Shown here: positions 1 to 11,091 of the stretch, piece by piece
How the letters are laid out: each line of letters starts with the position of its first letter
Position numbering within the stretch: the first letter of the stretch is position 1
Source of the DNA: Sciurus carolinensis
Lineage: Eukaryota; Chordata; Mammalia; Rodentia; Sciuridae
DNA length: 64,000 nt
Reading direction: 5' to 3'
Assembly (NCBI RefSeq): GCF_902686445.1
Contig: NW_025920104.1
Location: 6,634,001-6,698,000 of the forward strand
Position numbers and translations under genes: made by a program
The notes under the pieces: model-generated
What the model saw: the letters and a program-made list of their open reading frames with translations, nothing else
Databases searched by the model: none
What the model was told of the DNA's origin: nothing

Positions 1-467
1 ATAGCCAGAGCACAGAGCACAGAAACCAAAGCCCAAAGTCAGAGAACAGAGCAGAGAGCAGAGCCAGCACACAGAGCCCAAAGCACAGAGCAGGAGCCCG
101 GAGACCAAAGTCCAAAGCCAGAGAACAGAGCACAGAGCATAGAGCCAGAGTACAAAGCCCAAAGCACAGAGCAGGAGTCCAGAGCCAGAGCCCAGAGAAC
201 AGAGCTTAGAGCACAGACCACAGAGAACAGAGCCCAGAGGACAGAGTGCAGAGCACAGAGCACAGCCCACAGAGCACAGAACCAGTGGATCTAGCACAGA
301 GCACACAGCCCAGAGCCAAAGCAGAGAGCAAAGAGACAGAGGAAGAGCACAGAGCACAGAGCACAGAGCACAATCCACAGAGTACAGAGCTCAGAGCACA
401 GAGCACAGTGACCAGAACCAGAGCACAGAGCACAGAGCCAGATCCCAGAGCCCAGAGCACAGAGCAA
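1..467 (+). repeat. Heptamer satellite, CAGAGCA on plus strand (block 1)
   Basis: Tandem, degenerate copies of CAGAGCA with frequent CAGAGCC, CAGAGAC and CAGAGTA variants. The block runs from the window edge to the broken 3' LTR of the provirus. It is the same family as the large array starting near 6995. Open frames here are by-products of the repeat. Confidence 0.95.
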
Positions 468-840
468 GCTAGGAGAGGCCCCGAGCCCTTGTCAGCAGGG
501 TTTTTATAATCAAAGGCAAGAGGTTTTACAGTGTTCTTTTAATTGGTTAACATTTGAACATCTAAACCTCCTCTGGTTGGGTCCGGCCAATCTATTTGAT
601 TTTCATTGGGTCCTGTCAGAACTGAACGGTCCTAGTGGAAGAAGGGAGGAGGGAAGGGGTGAACTATGCAGGAGATGAGTCGGGGCTAAGCCCCGCTCCC
701 GTCCTTGACGGATAAGGTCTCCAGGCAACCGCACATTCCTCGGACAAATATCTCTTAACAACCTTGGTAAGCACAGGGGCCCAGCAGTCCTGTTTGTCCT
801 TGAGACAGTTAGCAGCACAGATACCACCCTGCTCTCAACA
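468..840 (-). repeat. 3' LTR of the provirus, truncated (U3 retained)
   Basis: The element begins on the minus strand at 840 with TGTTGAGAGC, directly after the polypurine tract. It contains a CCAAT-type box (the plus strand reads ccaat at about 589) and a TATA box (plus-strand tttttata, 501-508). It stops at 468, where satellite begins. By comparison with the 5' LTR, about 118 bp covering R and U5 are missing, so there is no polyadenylation signal here. Bases 468-675 are identical to 6769-6976 apart from the last position or so. Confidence 0.9.
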
Positions 841-850
841 TCCCCCCTTT
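841..850 (-). promoter_or_regulatory. Polypurine tract of the provirus
   Basis: The minus strand reads AAAGGGGGGA immediately before the LTR start TGTTG. This is the position and composition expected for the plus-strand primer of reverse transcription. Confidence 0.88.
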
Positions 851-882
851 CCAAGAACATTTAGAGAGCCAATCTTGGGTCT

Positions 883-1262
883 CTACTGTTCTAATTCTTG
901 CTGCTTAATGGGCTGATATTGGGCCTTTAGCACCACTAGCTGTACTGTATTTATTTTATCTTTAACAAAAGCAATTAACTTATTGATTATACAAGGTCCT
1001 ATAGTTAAAGCTAGTAACAACAATATTAGGGGTCCCACTGTAGTGGACACCAGAGTAGTTAACCAAGGGGAAAAATTGAACCAGGATTCAAACCAGTTCT
1101 GACTAGTTTCCCATTCTTTCTTTCTTTTTGTTAGTCCTTCTCTGACTTTTGCCATGGATTCCCTCACTACTCCAGAATGATTAGCATAAAACCAACATTT
1201 TTCTCCCAGAGCTGCACATAGACCTCCTTGCTTACAGTCTTTAAAGTCAGGTAAATTTGGTA
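883..1262 (-). pseudogene. Retroviral env fragment: transmembrane subunit C-terminal part
   Basis: An open frame of about 125 codons ends in a stop just before the polypurine tract. In order it shows a disulfide-loop segment ([19 protein letters not shown]), a SMAKVRE heptad-like stretch, a tryptophan-rich membrane-proximal segment (WFNFSPW), a hydrophobic membrane anchor (about 20 residues around [12 protein letters not shown]), and a short cytoplasmic tail ending QELEQ. This layout is that of gammaretroviral p15E. The usual CX6CC motif is altered, because the last cysteine position is tryptophan. An in-frame TAA lies at about 1264. No surface subunit, fusion peptide or upstream immunosuppressive segment was recognised beyond it, so the gene is a remnant. 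An internal ATG at 1167 would give only a 94-residue product. Confidence 0.88.
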
Positions 1263-4200
1263 ATTAATGAGCTCCAGAGATCCTTGACATTTTATTCTTC
1301 CAGGGGCAGTCTCCAACTTCCAAAGGCAGATAGCTTCATGGCTTCATTTCCTCAAATTGACCCGATTCCCTATTTCTACACTAACTACCTGTCCTTATTC
1401 TGACTTCATTTACCCCTCTAATACTAGGAACTCCTTCACTGCTGTAGGGAAAATGGGCGATGACCAATCTGACTTCTTCGAGCTGGAAGTGGGCAGCGTG
1501 GGGCAAGCAGTTAGGAGTTCCCTTTTTAAAATCGGGTCAACTGAGGGGTCCAAGGTAGAAGTCTGGTTGGGGAAGAGCAGGCTGTAAACTCATCTGGGGG
1601 TGGGTGCTTCTATGATAGAAGAACAAAAAGACATGAGTACTGAAATGAGATTAGTACAAAGTAAATTTTGCAGCATCTGAAACTTGCCACTGAGTATCAT
1701 GAAAATGACAGAAGTCAATCTCTCACCAGGAGGTGGAAGAACTGAGAAATTGTTCCCATAACTAGGCCTAGCAAAGGCTGGAGAGGACAAGGCCTTTATT
1801 TGGGGACTTTAACATTGTACAAGTTATCAGGAATGTAAACACAATATTTAACTCTTAATGTCATTGAGGTCCCCAGAAAATATAGTTAAGCTACTTAATG
1901 TCATCTGATTTTTGTAAAATATCCCTTATTGGTATAACCTGTGTTTAGTAGAGATCTCTATACTTCTGTTACTTAGGGCTAGGTAATCATACGAGCAAAC
2001 ATAGATCAAGTCTACCTGTATAGCTTAGGAAGGTCTGTAGGCCTTAAACTGACTAAAAACTTCTGACTCTGGCAGTTTCCCTTGATAGTTATCAGGCACA
2101 TTTGCCTAAGAATCTTTCTTTTGTAGCTTCCACTCTTAATTTTAGTGGGTTAACACAAGTGTACATCTTAAGTTACTTTTAACTATTATTTCTTTTAAAT
2201 GCCCAAGAATGGCTATATTTTGGTTTTAACTGTTTTGCTGGGTGTCCAAGACCAAGCTGGTCAAATTGACCTGGTTCCTGTCTTGTTAAAGAGTCAGCTG
2301 AGTTTCCACAGGGGCCACTCATAGAGAACTTAAGAGCAGCTTCTTAGCTCCATTAGTGCCATTGGTTAGGCAGGGTCTTCTCGATGAGGTGGCTTTCCTT
2401 GAAAGCATTAGGGGTGTCTCCCTTTTTCCATGACCCTCCTCTGCAGCAGATGCACTGAGCGATTCTCATCCTCTAGTCTCAACAATCTCCTTGATCAGGA
2501 GGTTGTGTGACCCAGAGTTGCAGCAGCGCTCCTTAGAGAAGTTCTCTTATTCCCTGGGTTCAGGCTGACTTTGAGGGCAAGATACTGTTTTTTTTTTTTT
2601 TTTCTTGGCCTCTGTATTTAATTCCAATTTCTAAGTTTGATCGTAATCATCCAGCAAGCCAGTCTCACCAGTCATACAGTAAGAGTACTGGGCTTTAACT
2701 TTAATGTCCATAACATTACAGTCATTTACACTTTTATTAAAGTACTACCACATACTATCTGTTTTGAAGGTGATGGCCTATTATCACAAGTTACCTAGGT
2801 TGTATGTTCTGGAAGCAGCTACTTCTGCAAAATAGTAACAGGCAACAGTTTTACAAAATGAAATTAGCAAGAGTAAAAACATATTTAGCTTGTATAATAG
2901 TTATCTTGAATTTTGGCTGAGTTCTACATTATATACCCTGTTTGAGATCACAGTAATCTTTACAACAAACATCAAACTTTTGAGCACAACTTTAAATGAG
3001 TTAAAGTCTGGCTTACTTTGGAGTCATTCTAATATGTAGCAGGGTGAGGCAGAGCCTTATCTCAGATAAGGCAGGGCTCTTCACAAGTCTTAAGTAAAAT
3101 GTTCTAATCCTAAAACTAATTTTTGCCCCTTTTGTCATGACCAGCATGACCAAATTTTCAAGTTCAGTGAGGGTCAAAGGAGTATTAGAAAATAAAGGTT
3201 TATAAACACAGATTTTGAAGATTAAGCTGAGATCAGATGGAGCTCTGTTCTCTGATGGAAATGCAGATCTAAAGAGTTATGTTAGCAACATTTATACATG
3301 TCTTATTATTAAGTTAAAGACTATGTAAGCATTATTCTTTGTTTTCAGGAGAGTTACAGAGACTAGACCATCTACATAACTTTTTCCCACAACTGCAAAG
3401 TGCAATGTTAGGAACTCTGTGTAGCTCTCAAAGAAGTCCACTGTCCAAAGTTACTGTAAGGTGGGCAGGAATCTAGAGAAGGGAACTGATGAAACACTGG
3501 TTATCTAGCAAAACAATTTCTTTCTGCCCAAGAGCTGTGTGCCTGATATCAATGTAAGAGCTGATAGGACTCCTGTACAGAGCCTCCCCAGGGAGGCTAC
3601 TGCCACAGCAGTTAGGCATCTTGTGCTCCTACACAGGAACACTCCCAGGCACCAGGCATGCTACAGTCATGAAGTCAGGGACCCCAATCTCAGTCATTGT
3701 TGTCCCATAATAGAAAATTAAATGATAGAAATAAATCCCCAATAAAATGTACTCTTTAAGTTTAATATTACCAGTACAGACAAGTTTATTCTGGAGAATA
3801 GCAGCTTGACAAATTTCCTGCTTTAAAAACTTGTATACCTGGAAAATATGAATACATTTAATATACAAGGAGTGACCATTTCACAGTTACCTTGACACTT
3901 TAATCTTACTAAATTCAGTTTTTAAAGAAAAATTTAGACTCTGTAACATAGTACAATACTCTTAACAGTTGCTTGACCATAATTGTATAAACCCCAATTT
4001 TTAAGACTAATTGTTTTAAAAAATAAGACTTAATAGACACAAAGTTAAGAGTAAATTAGTGTTTCTAAGAAATCCTTGTTATTTTACCATATATTTTAAA
4101 CTTTGGCTTATATCAGAACATTAGTATTTCACCTTAGGAAAAATCTTAAATAGCTTTAGCTGTCTCACATACACACAACCAACTTAGTTACACACAGACT

Positions 4201-5850
4201 TGTTGAAACTTGCCCTTTACTTACACACAGACTTTCTTAGCACTTACTTAGACCCTCATGTATTCCATCACACAGGCACTTTCTTACCCAGAAACATTTT
4301 CTTTTCCTTTTTATTAAATATCTTTCCAAACCCAGAACCTTTTATTCTCTCTTTCCTACCTGTTGACCCCTTTCTGTTCACATTCTGAAACAACTCTAAC
4401 TGAAACACAGTGAAAGGGGAGATGGTAGCTCTAAATCCTAGTCTAAGAGCTCCTTGGAGCTTTGCAGAACTGGAGGGCTAGCAGGGGGAAGTGGTAAGGG
4501 AGCAGATGGAACACTCACTCTCCGAGTTGAGGTTTTTTTCTGTTAGAACATAACTCTTAATAACCTTGTTTTTAGTAATGACACAAACCAATTTTAAACT
4601 CTTTTTAATTTACCAACCTATGAAAACACCAATAATGTTTAAGTATGATACCCCATGGAATTTGAGGAGTTAAGAGTACCTGATGTTATTTAACAATGAG
4701 CATTTTAATTTTGCAAATTAATCAAATGTCACCAACATACACATTTGAGTAATCCCATACATGTTAACTCTAATTCACTTATTCTGTAAAAACCAAGAAA
4801 GCAGGCAAGTGTCCTGAACAGTATTTGCTGTCTCTTTCCTGTTGAGGAAAAGTCCTAGAAACAATTGATATTAGACATTGTTTAACATTAACATTTCATT
4901 AGTTTGACCACCTAGAGACCTGCAAGTTATTTTTAAAGACATTTCACTTTTATTAGTTTACTCAATTTACATTGAACCCTTTTTAAATCACGTGAATAAA
5001 AGTATTTGGATCCATTTTTAAATTTTAATTTTAGGAGTGCTCTGTTTTTGATGCAGACAAGACATGACACCAGAGAGCACGACATACAAATAACACAAAA
5101 TCAAAGGCCTTGTAACTTTATAGGTGAATCTCCATTGCAATGTAACAGATGTTCAAAAACTTTAGTTGAATAAAAAATAGAACTGATCAAAAAGAAAAAA
5201 AAAATCATTAACCTAGGTATGCAAGATCAAAATTATGAGCTCAAAAATACAGCATTAAAGAAAAACAAAACAAAACAAGAATCCTGGAAAATGAATTAGT
5301 TCTGTGTAGCAACCCATAAGTTTAAAACAGACACCCTTTTGTTTTCTTTTTCTTATCTTCAGGTTACCACCCTTTCCCGCTGAGACTGTTGCAGTTTACA
5401 TTCCAATGCAGGCTTCAGCAAGGCCAGGCAGGGGGGAGGGAGGATCACCCAGGACTTTTTTTAACCCTTTTTCTTCCTGGTTGAGAAATCAGGTTAGGTT
5501 TGAATGCAGAAAATCACAAAACATTATTTCTTACTATTTTTGAGGAATGGAGCTGCTGAGCTCTCTGCCTAGGGGGATTGGAGTAAATAAATCTCTCAGG
5601 AACAAGGAGAAGGACTGCAAAGTACCCTGCAATGAGTATCCCTAAGCCTAAGATTGGATTAACACAATAAAGAATTTAATAGAAGGCAAGAGTAAAGACC
5701 ATATAGTACAATACACAAACAGACAGACACATAGCATGCTAAATCAAAAATTGGCTAGCTGGTATTTTGTAGATTCCCAGGTGCCACACAAAGCCCAAAT
5801 GGGACAAAGAGTTAACCAGATGTGGCCAGTCGTCCGAATGCAATACTGAA
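1263..5850 (-). other. Proviral internal region without recognisable gag or pol
   Basis: About 4.6 kb of AT-rich sequence between the env tail and the leader repeats. Neither strand shows a frame longer than about 80 codons, and I recognise no capsid, protease, reverse transcriptase or integrase motif. An 18-T run lies at about 2587-2604 (A run on the proviral strand). The sequence may be heavily decayed coding region, a non-coding VL30-like internal region, or unrelated insertions. I cannot decide between these from sequence alone. Confidence 0.6.
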
Positions 5851-6445
5851 GCTGCTCAGAAGCAGTGCAGACTCTGCTCAGAAGTGACAAATTCACCGAG
5901 AATGCAGCACAAACTGCTCAGAGTGCAGCACAAGCTGCTCAGAAGTGACAAATTCACCCAGAATGCAGCACAAACTGCTCAGAGTGCAGCACAAGCTGCT
6001 CAGAAGTGACAAATTCACCCAGAATGCAGCACAAACTGCTCAGAGTGCAGCACAAGCTGCTCAGAAGTGACAAATTCACCCAGAATGCAGCACAAACTGC
6101 TCAGAGTGCAGTACAAGCTGCTCAGAAGTGACAAATTCACCCAGAATGCAGCACAAACTGCTCAGAGTGCAGTACAAGCTGCTCAGAAGTGACAAATTCA
6201 CCCAGAATGCAGCACAAACTGCTCAGAGTGCAGCACAAGCTGCTCAGAAGTGACAAATTCACCCAGAATGCAGCACAAACTGCTCAGAATGCAGCACAAG
6301 CTGCTCAGAAGTGACAAATTCACCCAGAATGCAGCACAAACTGCTCAGAATGCAGCACCAGCTGCTCAGATGTGACAAGAATGTCACCAGATGCGACGAA
6401 TCGCCAGAATGCAGCACCAGCTGCTCAGATGTGACAAATGTCACC
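5851..6445 (-). repeat. 61-bp tandem repeat in the proviral leader
   Basis: The motif gtgacaaattcac recurs at 5884, 5945, 6006, 6067, 6128, 6189, 6250 and 6311, an exact 61-bp period. A degenerate part-unit lies on the 5851 side, and two divergent units follow to 6445. Each unit carries two copies of a ctgctcaga motif. Neighbouring units share private changes: cagtacaag in the units at 6067 and 6128, cagaatgcagca in those at 6250 and 6311. On the proviral strand the array lies between the splice donor and where gag would begin. Confidence 0.95.
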
Positions 6446-6565
6446 AGATGGGTCGAGGGGACATCTCCTGAGACCCTGCTGGGGTCCTATAGTGCGTCCG
6501 CCAGGACTGTGCCAGCCCAGAACCAGAACCTGCAGGCAATTCAGACCAGAAAACACACGGCAATG

Positions 6566-6575
6566 CCTTACTCAC
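6566..6575 (-). promoter_or_regulatory. Putative 5' splice donor in the proviral leader
   Basis: The minus strand reads ACCG followed by GTGAGTAAGG, a near-consensus donor. It lies about 55 nt downstream of the primer-binding site, as in retroviral leaders that supply spliced env mRNA. Use is inferred. Confidence 0.6.
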
Positions 6576-6629
6576 CGGTGGAAGATGTCACTTATGACTC
6601 TATGATCAGGTGTCTGGGTGGGCTTGGGG

Positions 6630-6647
6630 ATCCCGGACGAGCCCCCA
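6630..6647 (-). promoter_or_regulatory. Primer-binding site for tRNA-Pro
   Basis: The minus strand reads TGGGGGCTCGTCCGGGAT, complementary to the 3' end of tRNA-Pro. It lies two bases from the LTR end (...CAACA, TA, then the site). tRNA-Pro priming is typical of gammaretroviruses and agrees with the env remnant. The site looks intact. Confidence 0.93.
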
Positions 6648-6721
6648 TATGTTGTGCCCAAAGGCTGGAGACCCCACAAGGACCACCAGAGACCACGATC
6701 AATGCAAGCAGCAAAGAGTCA

Positions 6722-6727
6722 TTTATT
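6722..6727 (-). terminator. LTR polyadenylation signal
   Basis: AATAAA on the minus strand, 72 bp before the LTR end and 75-80 bp after the TATA box. It marks the R region. The equivalent has been lost from the truncated 3' LTR. Confidence 0.75.
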
Positions 6728-6801
6728 AGCGAGTTCGAACCCGGTCCTCTGCATCCTTAATCAACGACGCTAGGAGAGGCCCCGAGCCCTTGTCAGCAGG
6801 G

Positions 6802-6809
6802 TTTTTATA
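6802..6809 (-). promoter_or_regulatory. LTR TATA box
   Basis: The minus strand reads TATAAAAA, with an inverted CCAAT element upstream in U3 (about 6890). The predicted start site is near 6775. The same box is present in the 3' LTR at 501-508. Confidence 0.7.
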
Positions 6810-6975
6810 ATCAAAGGCAAGAGGTTTTACAGTGTTCTTTTAATTGGTTAACATTTGAACATCTAAACCTCCTCTGGTTGGGTCCGGCCAATCTATTTGA
6901 TTTTCATTGGGTCCTGTCAGAACTGAACGGTCCTAGTGGAAGAAGGGAGGAGGGAAGGGGTGAACTATGCAGGAG

Positions 6976-9900
6976 CAGCAAAGGGCCGGATCCAAGAGCA
7001 CAGAGTGCAGAGCTCAGAGCACAGAGCAGAGTCCAGAGCCCAGAGCCCAGAGTGTAGAGCACATAGCACAGAGCCCAGAGCCCAGAGACCAGAGCGCAGA
7101 GCACAGAGCACAGAGCACAGATGACAGATACTATAACACAGGGTGCAGTGCCCAAGGCCCAGAGCACTGATCCCAGAGCACAGACTACTGGGCAGAGAGA
7201 CCACAGCACAAAGACCAGAGCACAGAGCACAGAGCCCAGAGGACACAGCTCAGAGACAGAATACAGAGCACAGAACACAGAACTCAGAGACCACAGACCA
7301 AAACACAGAACCTAGTTCACAGGGTACAGTGCCCAGAGCAAGGTGCACAGAGCACAGAGCCAGAGCCCAGAGCACAGAGCACAGTGACCAGAGTACAGAG
7401 AACAGAGCACAGTGCCGAGAGCCCAGAGCCCAGAGCACAGAGCACAGACTCAGAGACAAGAGACCATAGTATAGAACTGAAAAAGAGCACAGAGACCAGA
7501 GCACAGAACCCAAATTCCTGAGCACAGTGCACAGAGCACAGAGCCTAGAACACACAGCACAAAACCCAGAGACCAGACCCAGAGTACAGAAACAACACAG
7601 AGCCCACAACCAAGAGTACAGACCACACAGCACAGATCTACAGCTCAGAAACAGAGGCCATTACCCAGAGTGCAGTCCACAGAGCACAGAGACCAGAGCA
7701 CAGAGCCCAGAGCCCAGAGCATAGAGCACAGAGTCCAGAGCACAGAGCTCAGAGATCAGAGTCAAGAGCCCAGACCCAGAGATCCTATACAACACAAAGC
7801 CCAGAGCCAGAGCCCAGAGTCCAGAGTCCAGAGTTCAGAGTATAGAGACAGAGTCCAGAACACAGATCCCAGAGCTCAGACTCAGAGTACAGAGACAGAT
7901 CATATAGCCCAGATCCAGAGTGAAGAGACAGAGCACACAGCCCTGAGCACAGAGACCAGAGAACAGAACACAGAGCACAGAGTCCAGACCCAAGGTACAG
8001 AACAAAGAGCCCAGAGCCCAGATTCAGAGTACAGTCAGCAGAGCACAGGCCCAGACACAGAGCACACAGCACAGAGCCCAGATCACATAGCCCAGAGCAC
8101 AGAGTGCAGAGCACAGAGCACAGAGCACACAGGCAAAGACCAGAGCTCAGAGCACAGAGCACAGACACAGAGTACAGAGGAAGAGCCCAGAGCCAGAGCC
8201 CAGAGCACAGAGCCCAGAGCCCAGAGCCCAGAGTGCAGAGCACAGAGGCAGAGCCCAGAGCAAAGAGACAGAGCCCAGTGCACAGAGCCCATAGCACATA
8301 GCTCAGAGACACAGCCCAGGACCCAGAGCCCAGAGACAGAGCCCAGAGCCCAGAGCCCAGAGCCAGAACAGAGAGCACAGAGTACAGAGCCCTGAGACAC
8401 AGCCCAGGACCAGAGCCCAGAACCCAGAGCACAGAGCCAGAGTACAGAGCACACAGTACAGAGTACAGAGTACAGAGGCCACAGCAGAGTCAGAGCACAG
8501 AGATAAGCAACAGAGCCAGAGCAGAGAGCACAAAGCACAGAGACACAGCCCCAGGCACATAGCCCAGGGCACAGGGTACAGAGCACAGAGCAGAGCCAAG
8601 AGCAAAGAGCAAGAACAGAGTGCACAGAGCACAGAGCACAGAATAGGAGCCCAGAATCAGAGCACAGAGCACAAAGCCAGAGCCCAGAGCGAGAGCCCAA
8701 GGCACAGAGCACGGACCAGAGAACAGAGACAGAGCCCTGAGCACAGAGCATAGAGACCAGAGACCAGAGCAGAGCATAGAGCACAGAGCACAGACCCAGA
8801 GTGCAGAGACAGAACACAGAGCATAGAGTGCCGACCAGAGACCAGAGCAAAGAGCACAGAACAGAGACCAGAGCACAAAGTTCAGAGCACAGAGCACCGA
8901 TCCCAGAGCCCCAAGCTAGAGCACAGAGATCATAGCACAGAGCACAGAACCAGTACCCAGAGCACAGAGCACAGAGCCCATTTACAGAGTACAGAAACAG
9001 AGCACAGAGCTCAGACCCAGAGTCCAGAGACAGAGAAAAGAGCACAGAGACCAGAAACCAGAGACCAGAGACCATAGCACAGAACCAGAGAACAGAGACA
9101 GAGCACAGAGCCCACAGCAGAGACCTCGGAGCACAGAGCACAAAGCACAGATCCCAGACCCAAGTACAGAGACAGAACACAGAGCCCAGAGCACAGAGGA
9201 CAAAGCAAAGATCACAGAGCACAGAGACCAGAGCCCACAGTAGTGAACCCAGAGCACAGAGCACAGAGTACAGAGACCAGTGCATAGAGCATAGAGCCCA
9301 GAGCCCAGACCCAGAGTACACACACAAAACACAGTACCCAGAGCCCAGAGATCAGAGCATAGTGCACAGAGCACAGAGCTCAGAACACAGAGCTCAGAGT
9401 CAAGAGCCCAGACCCAGAGTACAGAGACAGAACTCAGAGCCCAAAACGAACCACACAGAGCACAGGGCAGAGAGCCCAGACCCAGGGTACAGAGAGAGAA
9501 CACAGAGCCCACAACCAACAGCACAGAGCCCAGAGCCCAGAGCACAGAAGACAAATTACAGAGGATAAAACACAGATCACAGAGCACACAGCACAGAAAC
9601 CAGAGCACAGAGACCAGAGCCCACTGTTGTGAGTTCAGAGAACAGAGTACAGAGACCAGAGCACAGCGCATAGAGCCCAGAGCCCATACCCAGAGTACAC
9701 ACACAAAACACAGAACCCAGAGCACAGAGATCAGAGCACAGAGCTCAGAGCCAAGAGCCGAGACCCAGAGTAGAAAGATAGAACTCAGAGCCCAGAGCCA
9801 GAACCCAGAGCACAGAACACAGAGCACAGAGCACAGAGCATAGATCCAGAGCCCAGAGCCTGAGACCAGACCACAGAGCAGAGAACCAGTGCACAGAGCT

Positions 9901-10076
9901 TAAACCCAGATCACAAAGCACAGAGCCTAGATCACAGAGTCCAGAGTACAGAGTGTAGAGCACAGAGCACAGTATACAGAGACCAGAGCACAGAGCACAG
10001 AGCTCAGAGCCGAGAGCCCAGACCTAGAATACAGAGCCAGAATTTAAAGACAGAGCACAGAGCACATATAATGGGC
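6976..10076 (+). repeat. Heptamer satellite, CAGAGCA on plus strand (block 2)
   Basis: About 3.1 kb of degenerate CAGAGCA/CAGAGCC repeats, starting after a 20-bp filler at 6976-6995 and running to the solo LTR. There are no strand switches inside. The translation repeats QSTEHRA on the plus strand and LCALCSV on the minus strand; the long minus-strand frame at 8083-9327 (414 codons) is of this kind and is not a gene. Confidence 0.95.
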
Positions 10077-10599
10077 TGACAGATCTGGCTCCATGATAAT
10101 GTTATAGGGAAATGACTAAACAGACTCCATTTTCTTCTGAGACTCCATGTAATGTAGGAAATAAGTTTCTCCCATGGGAACACCCTGCCTCTGTACCCAT
10201 CCTTAGTTACTTAGTGTGACATGTTTAGCAATACAAAATGACAATTATTATGTAATGGGAAATTGCTGTCTTTTGATCTCTATTGCTCTTAACTAATGTA
10301 CTGTGTAAATGGCAATTGTGTGGATGTTAGTAACCATTCTTTAGTTCATACCTAGGTAAGGGTATTTTGACCCAACACTCCCTATGTTGATGATTTCATG
10401 ATGTTAGTTTGTAATTTCAAATCATAGCAACAGACACTTAAGATTAATGTGAATTTTGGTATGAGAACCCCTACAACACTATGGTCGGAGCTGTTCTCCC
10501 AATAGCCCTTTTTGGGGGGCATTGTGTGAGCTAGAAAGCTGGCTGACTTAATAAAGGTTATCAAATTTGGACTTCTCAGTGGTTGTGCCCCATAATACA
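10077..10599 (+). mobile_element. Solo LTR of an unidentified ERV family inserted in the satellite
   Basis: A 523-bp non-repetitive island within the heptamer array. It starts TGACAGATCTGGCTCC and ends near ...ccccataataca. AATAAA lies at 10550-10555, followed by a short T/G-rich end, as in an LTR. The same element recurs in opposite orientation at 39504-40021. The TATA position reads TATGAGA here but TATAAAA in the other copy. I see no clear target-site duplication, probably because the flanks are degenerate repeats. Confidence 0.85.
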
Positions 10600-11091
10600 C
10601 AGTGACCAGAGCACAGAGCACAGAGCCAGAGCTCAGAGCAGAGAGCAGAGAGCACAGATTCCATAGCACAGGATGCAATACCCAGAGTCCTGAGCAAGGA
10701 GCACAGAGCACAGAGCCAGAGTGCCGAACACAGAGTGCAGAGCACAGAGCACAGAACACAAGGCCCAGAGAACAGAGTTCAGAGCATAAAGCACAGAGCC
10801 AGAGCCCAGAGCAAGCCCAGAATGCTGAACACAGAGCACAGAGCACAGAGCACAGAGCACAAAGCATAGAGTAGGAGCCCAGAGATAGAGCCCAGAGTGT
10901 AGAGTGCAGAGCACAGAGCACAAAGCACAGAGCATTGAGCCCAGATAAAGAATCAGAGTCAGTTCCCAAACCCAGAGCCCAGAGCACTGAGCCCAGAGTA
11001 CAGAGCACAGAGCACAGAGTAAAGAGCACAAAGACAAGAGCACAGAGCACACAGCGAGCACAGAGCACACAGCGAGAGCACAGACCCAGAG
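10600..11091 (+). repeat. Heptamer satellite, CAGAGCA orientation (block 3)
   Basis: The CAGAGCA run resumes after the solo LTR and ends at a strand switch (cagacccagagctct / ttggctctgg) at about 11091. Confidence 0.93.

Larger units (their letters stand above)
468..6975 (-). mobile_element. Gammaretrovirus-like endogenous provirus, defective, outer LTR ends missing
   Basis: Read on the minus strand, the order is 5' LTR part (6975 to 6650), tRNA-Pro primer-binding site (6647 to 6630), splice donor (about 6575), 61-bp repeat leader, about 4.5 kb of AT-rich non-coding sequence, a transmembrane env tail (to 883), polypurine tract (850 to 841) and 3' LTR part (840 to 468). The LTR termini that survive form the expected TGTTG...CAACA inverted ends. 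I see no gag or pol reading frame, so this is either a deletion derivative or a VL30-like non-coding retroelement carried by another virus. The two LTR copies match base for base over 208 bp at a constant offset of 6301, which implies recent insertion or gene conversion. Heptamer satellite touches both ends. Confidence 0.9.
6650..6975 (-). repeat. 5' LTR of the provirus, truncated (distal U3 missing)
   Basis: The U5 end is intact at 6650 next to the primer site. The minus strand carries TATAAAAA (6809-6802) and AATAAA (6727-6722) about 80 bp further, giving U3, R and U5 in the proper order. At 6975 LTR similarity stops; compared with the 3' LTR about 166 bp of distal U3 is absent. About 20 bp of non-LTR, non-satellite sequence (6976-6995) follows before heptamer repeats. 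Combining the two partial copies, the original LTR was about 490 bp. Confidence 0.9.

Noticed and set aside
603..860. 85-codon minus-strand frame in the 3' LTR
   Set aside because: It lies within U3 and is not a known retroviral accessory frame; likely chance.
5884..6370. Regular 61-bp repeats considered as a CRISPR array
   Set aside because: There are no unique spacers between conserved repeats; the whole unit is repeated. The context is a retroviral leader in a mammalian genome.
5851..6445. Origin of the satellite from the proviral leader (both contain cagagtgcag-like strings)
   Set aside because: The similarity is about 10 bp of low-complexity sequence and the periods differ (7 versus 61 bp).
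6311..6760. 149-codon plus-strand frame across leader and LTR
   Set aside because: It is antisense to the provirus and made of leader repeat and LTR sequence, with no domain.
8083..9327. 414-codon minus-strand open frame, and dozens of similar frames across 6.9-23.8 kb
   Set aside because: All are translations of the CAGAGCA heptamer (QSTEHRA or LCALCSV repeats) without start context, domains or codon bias. The repeat simply lacks stops.
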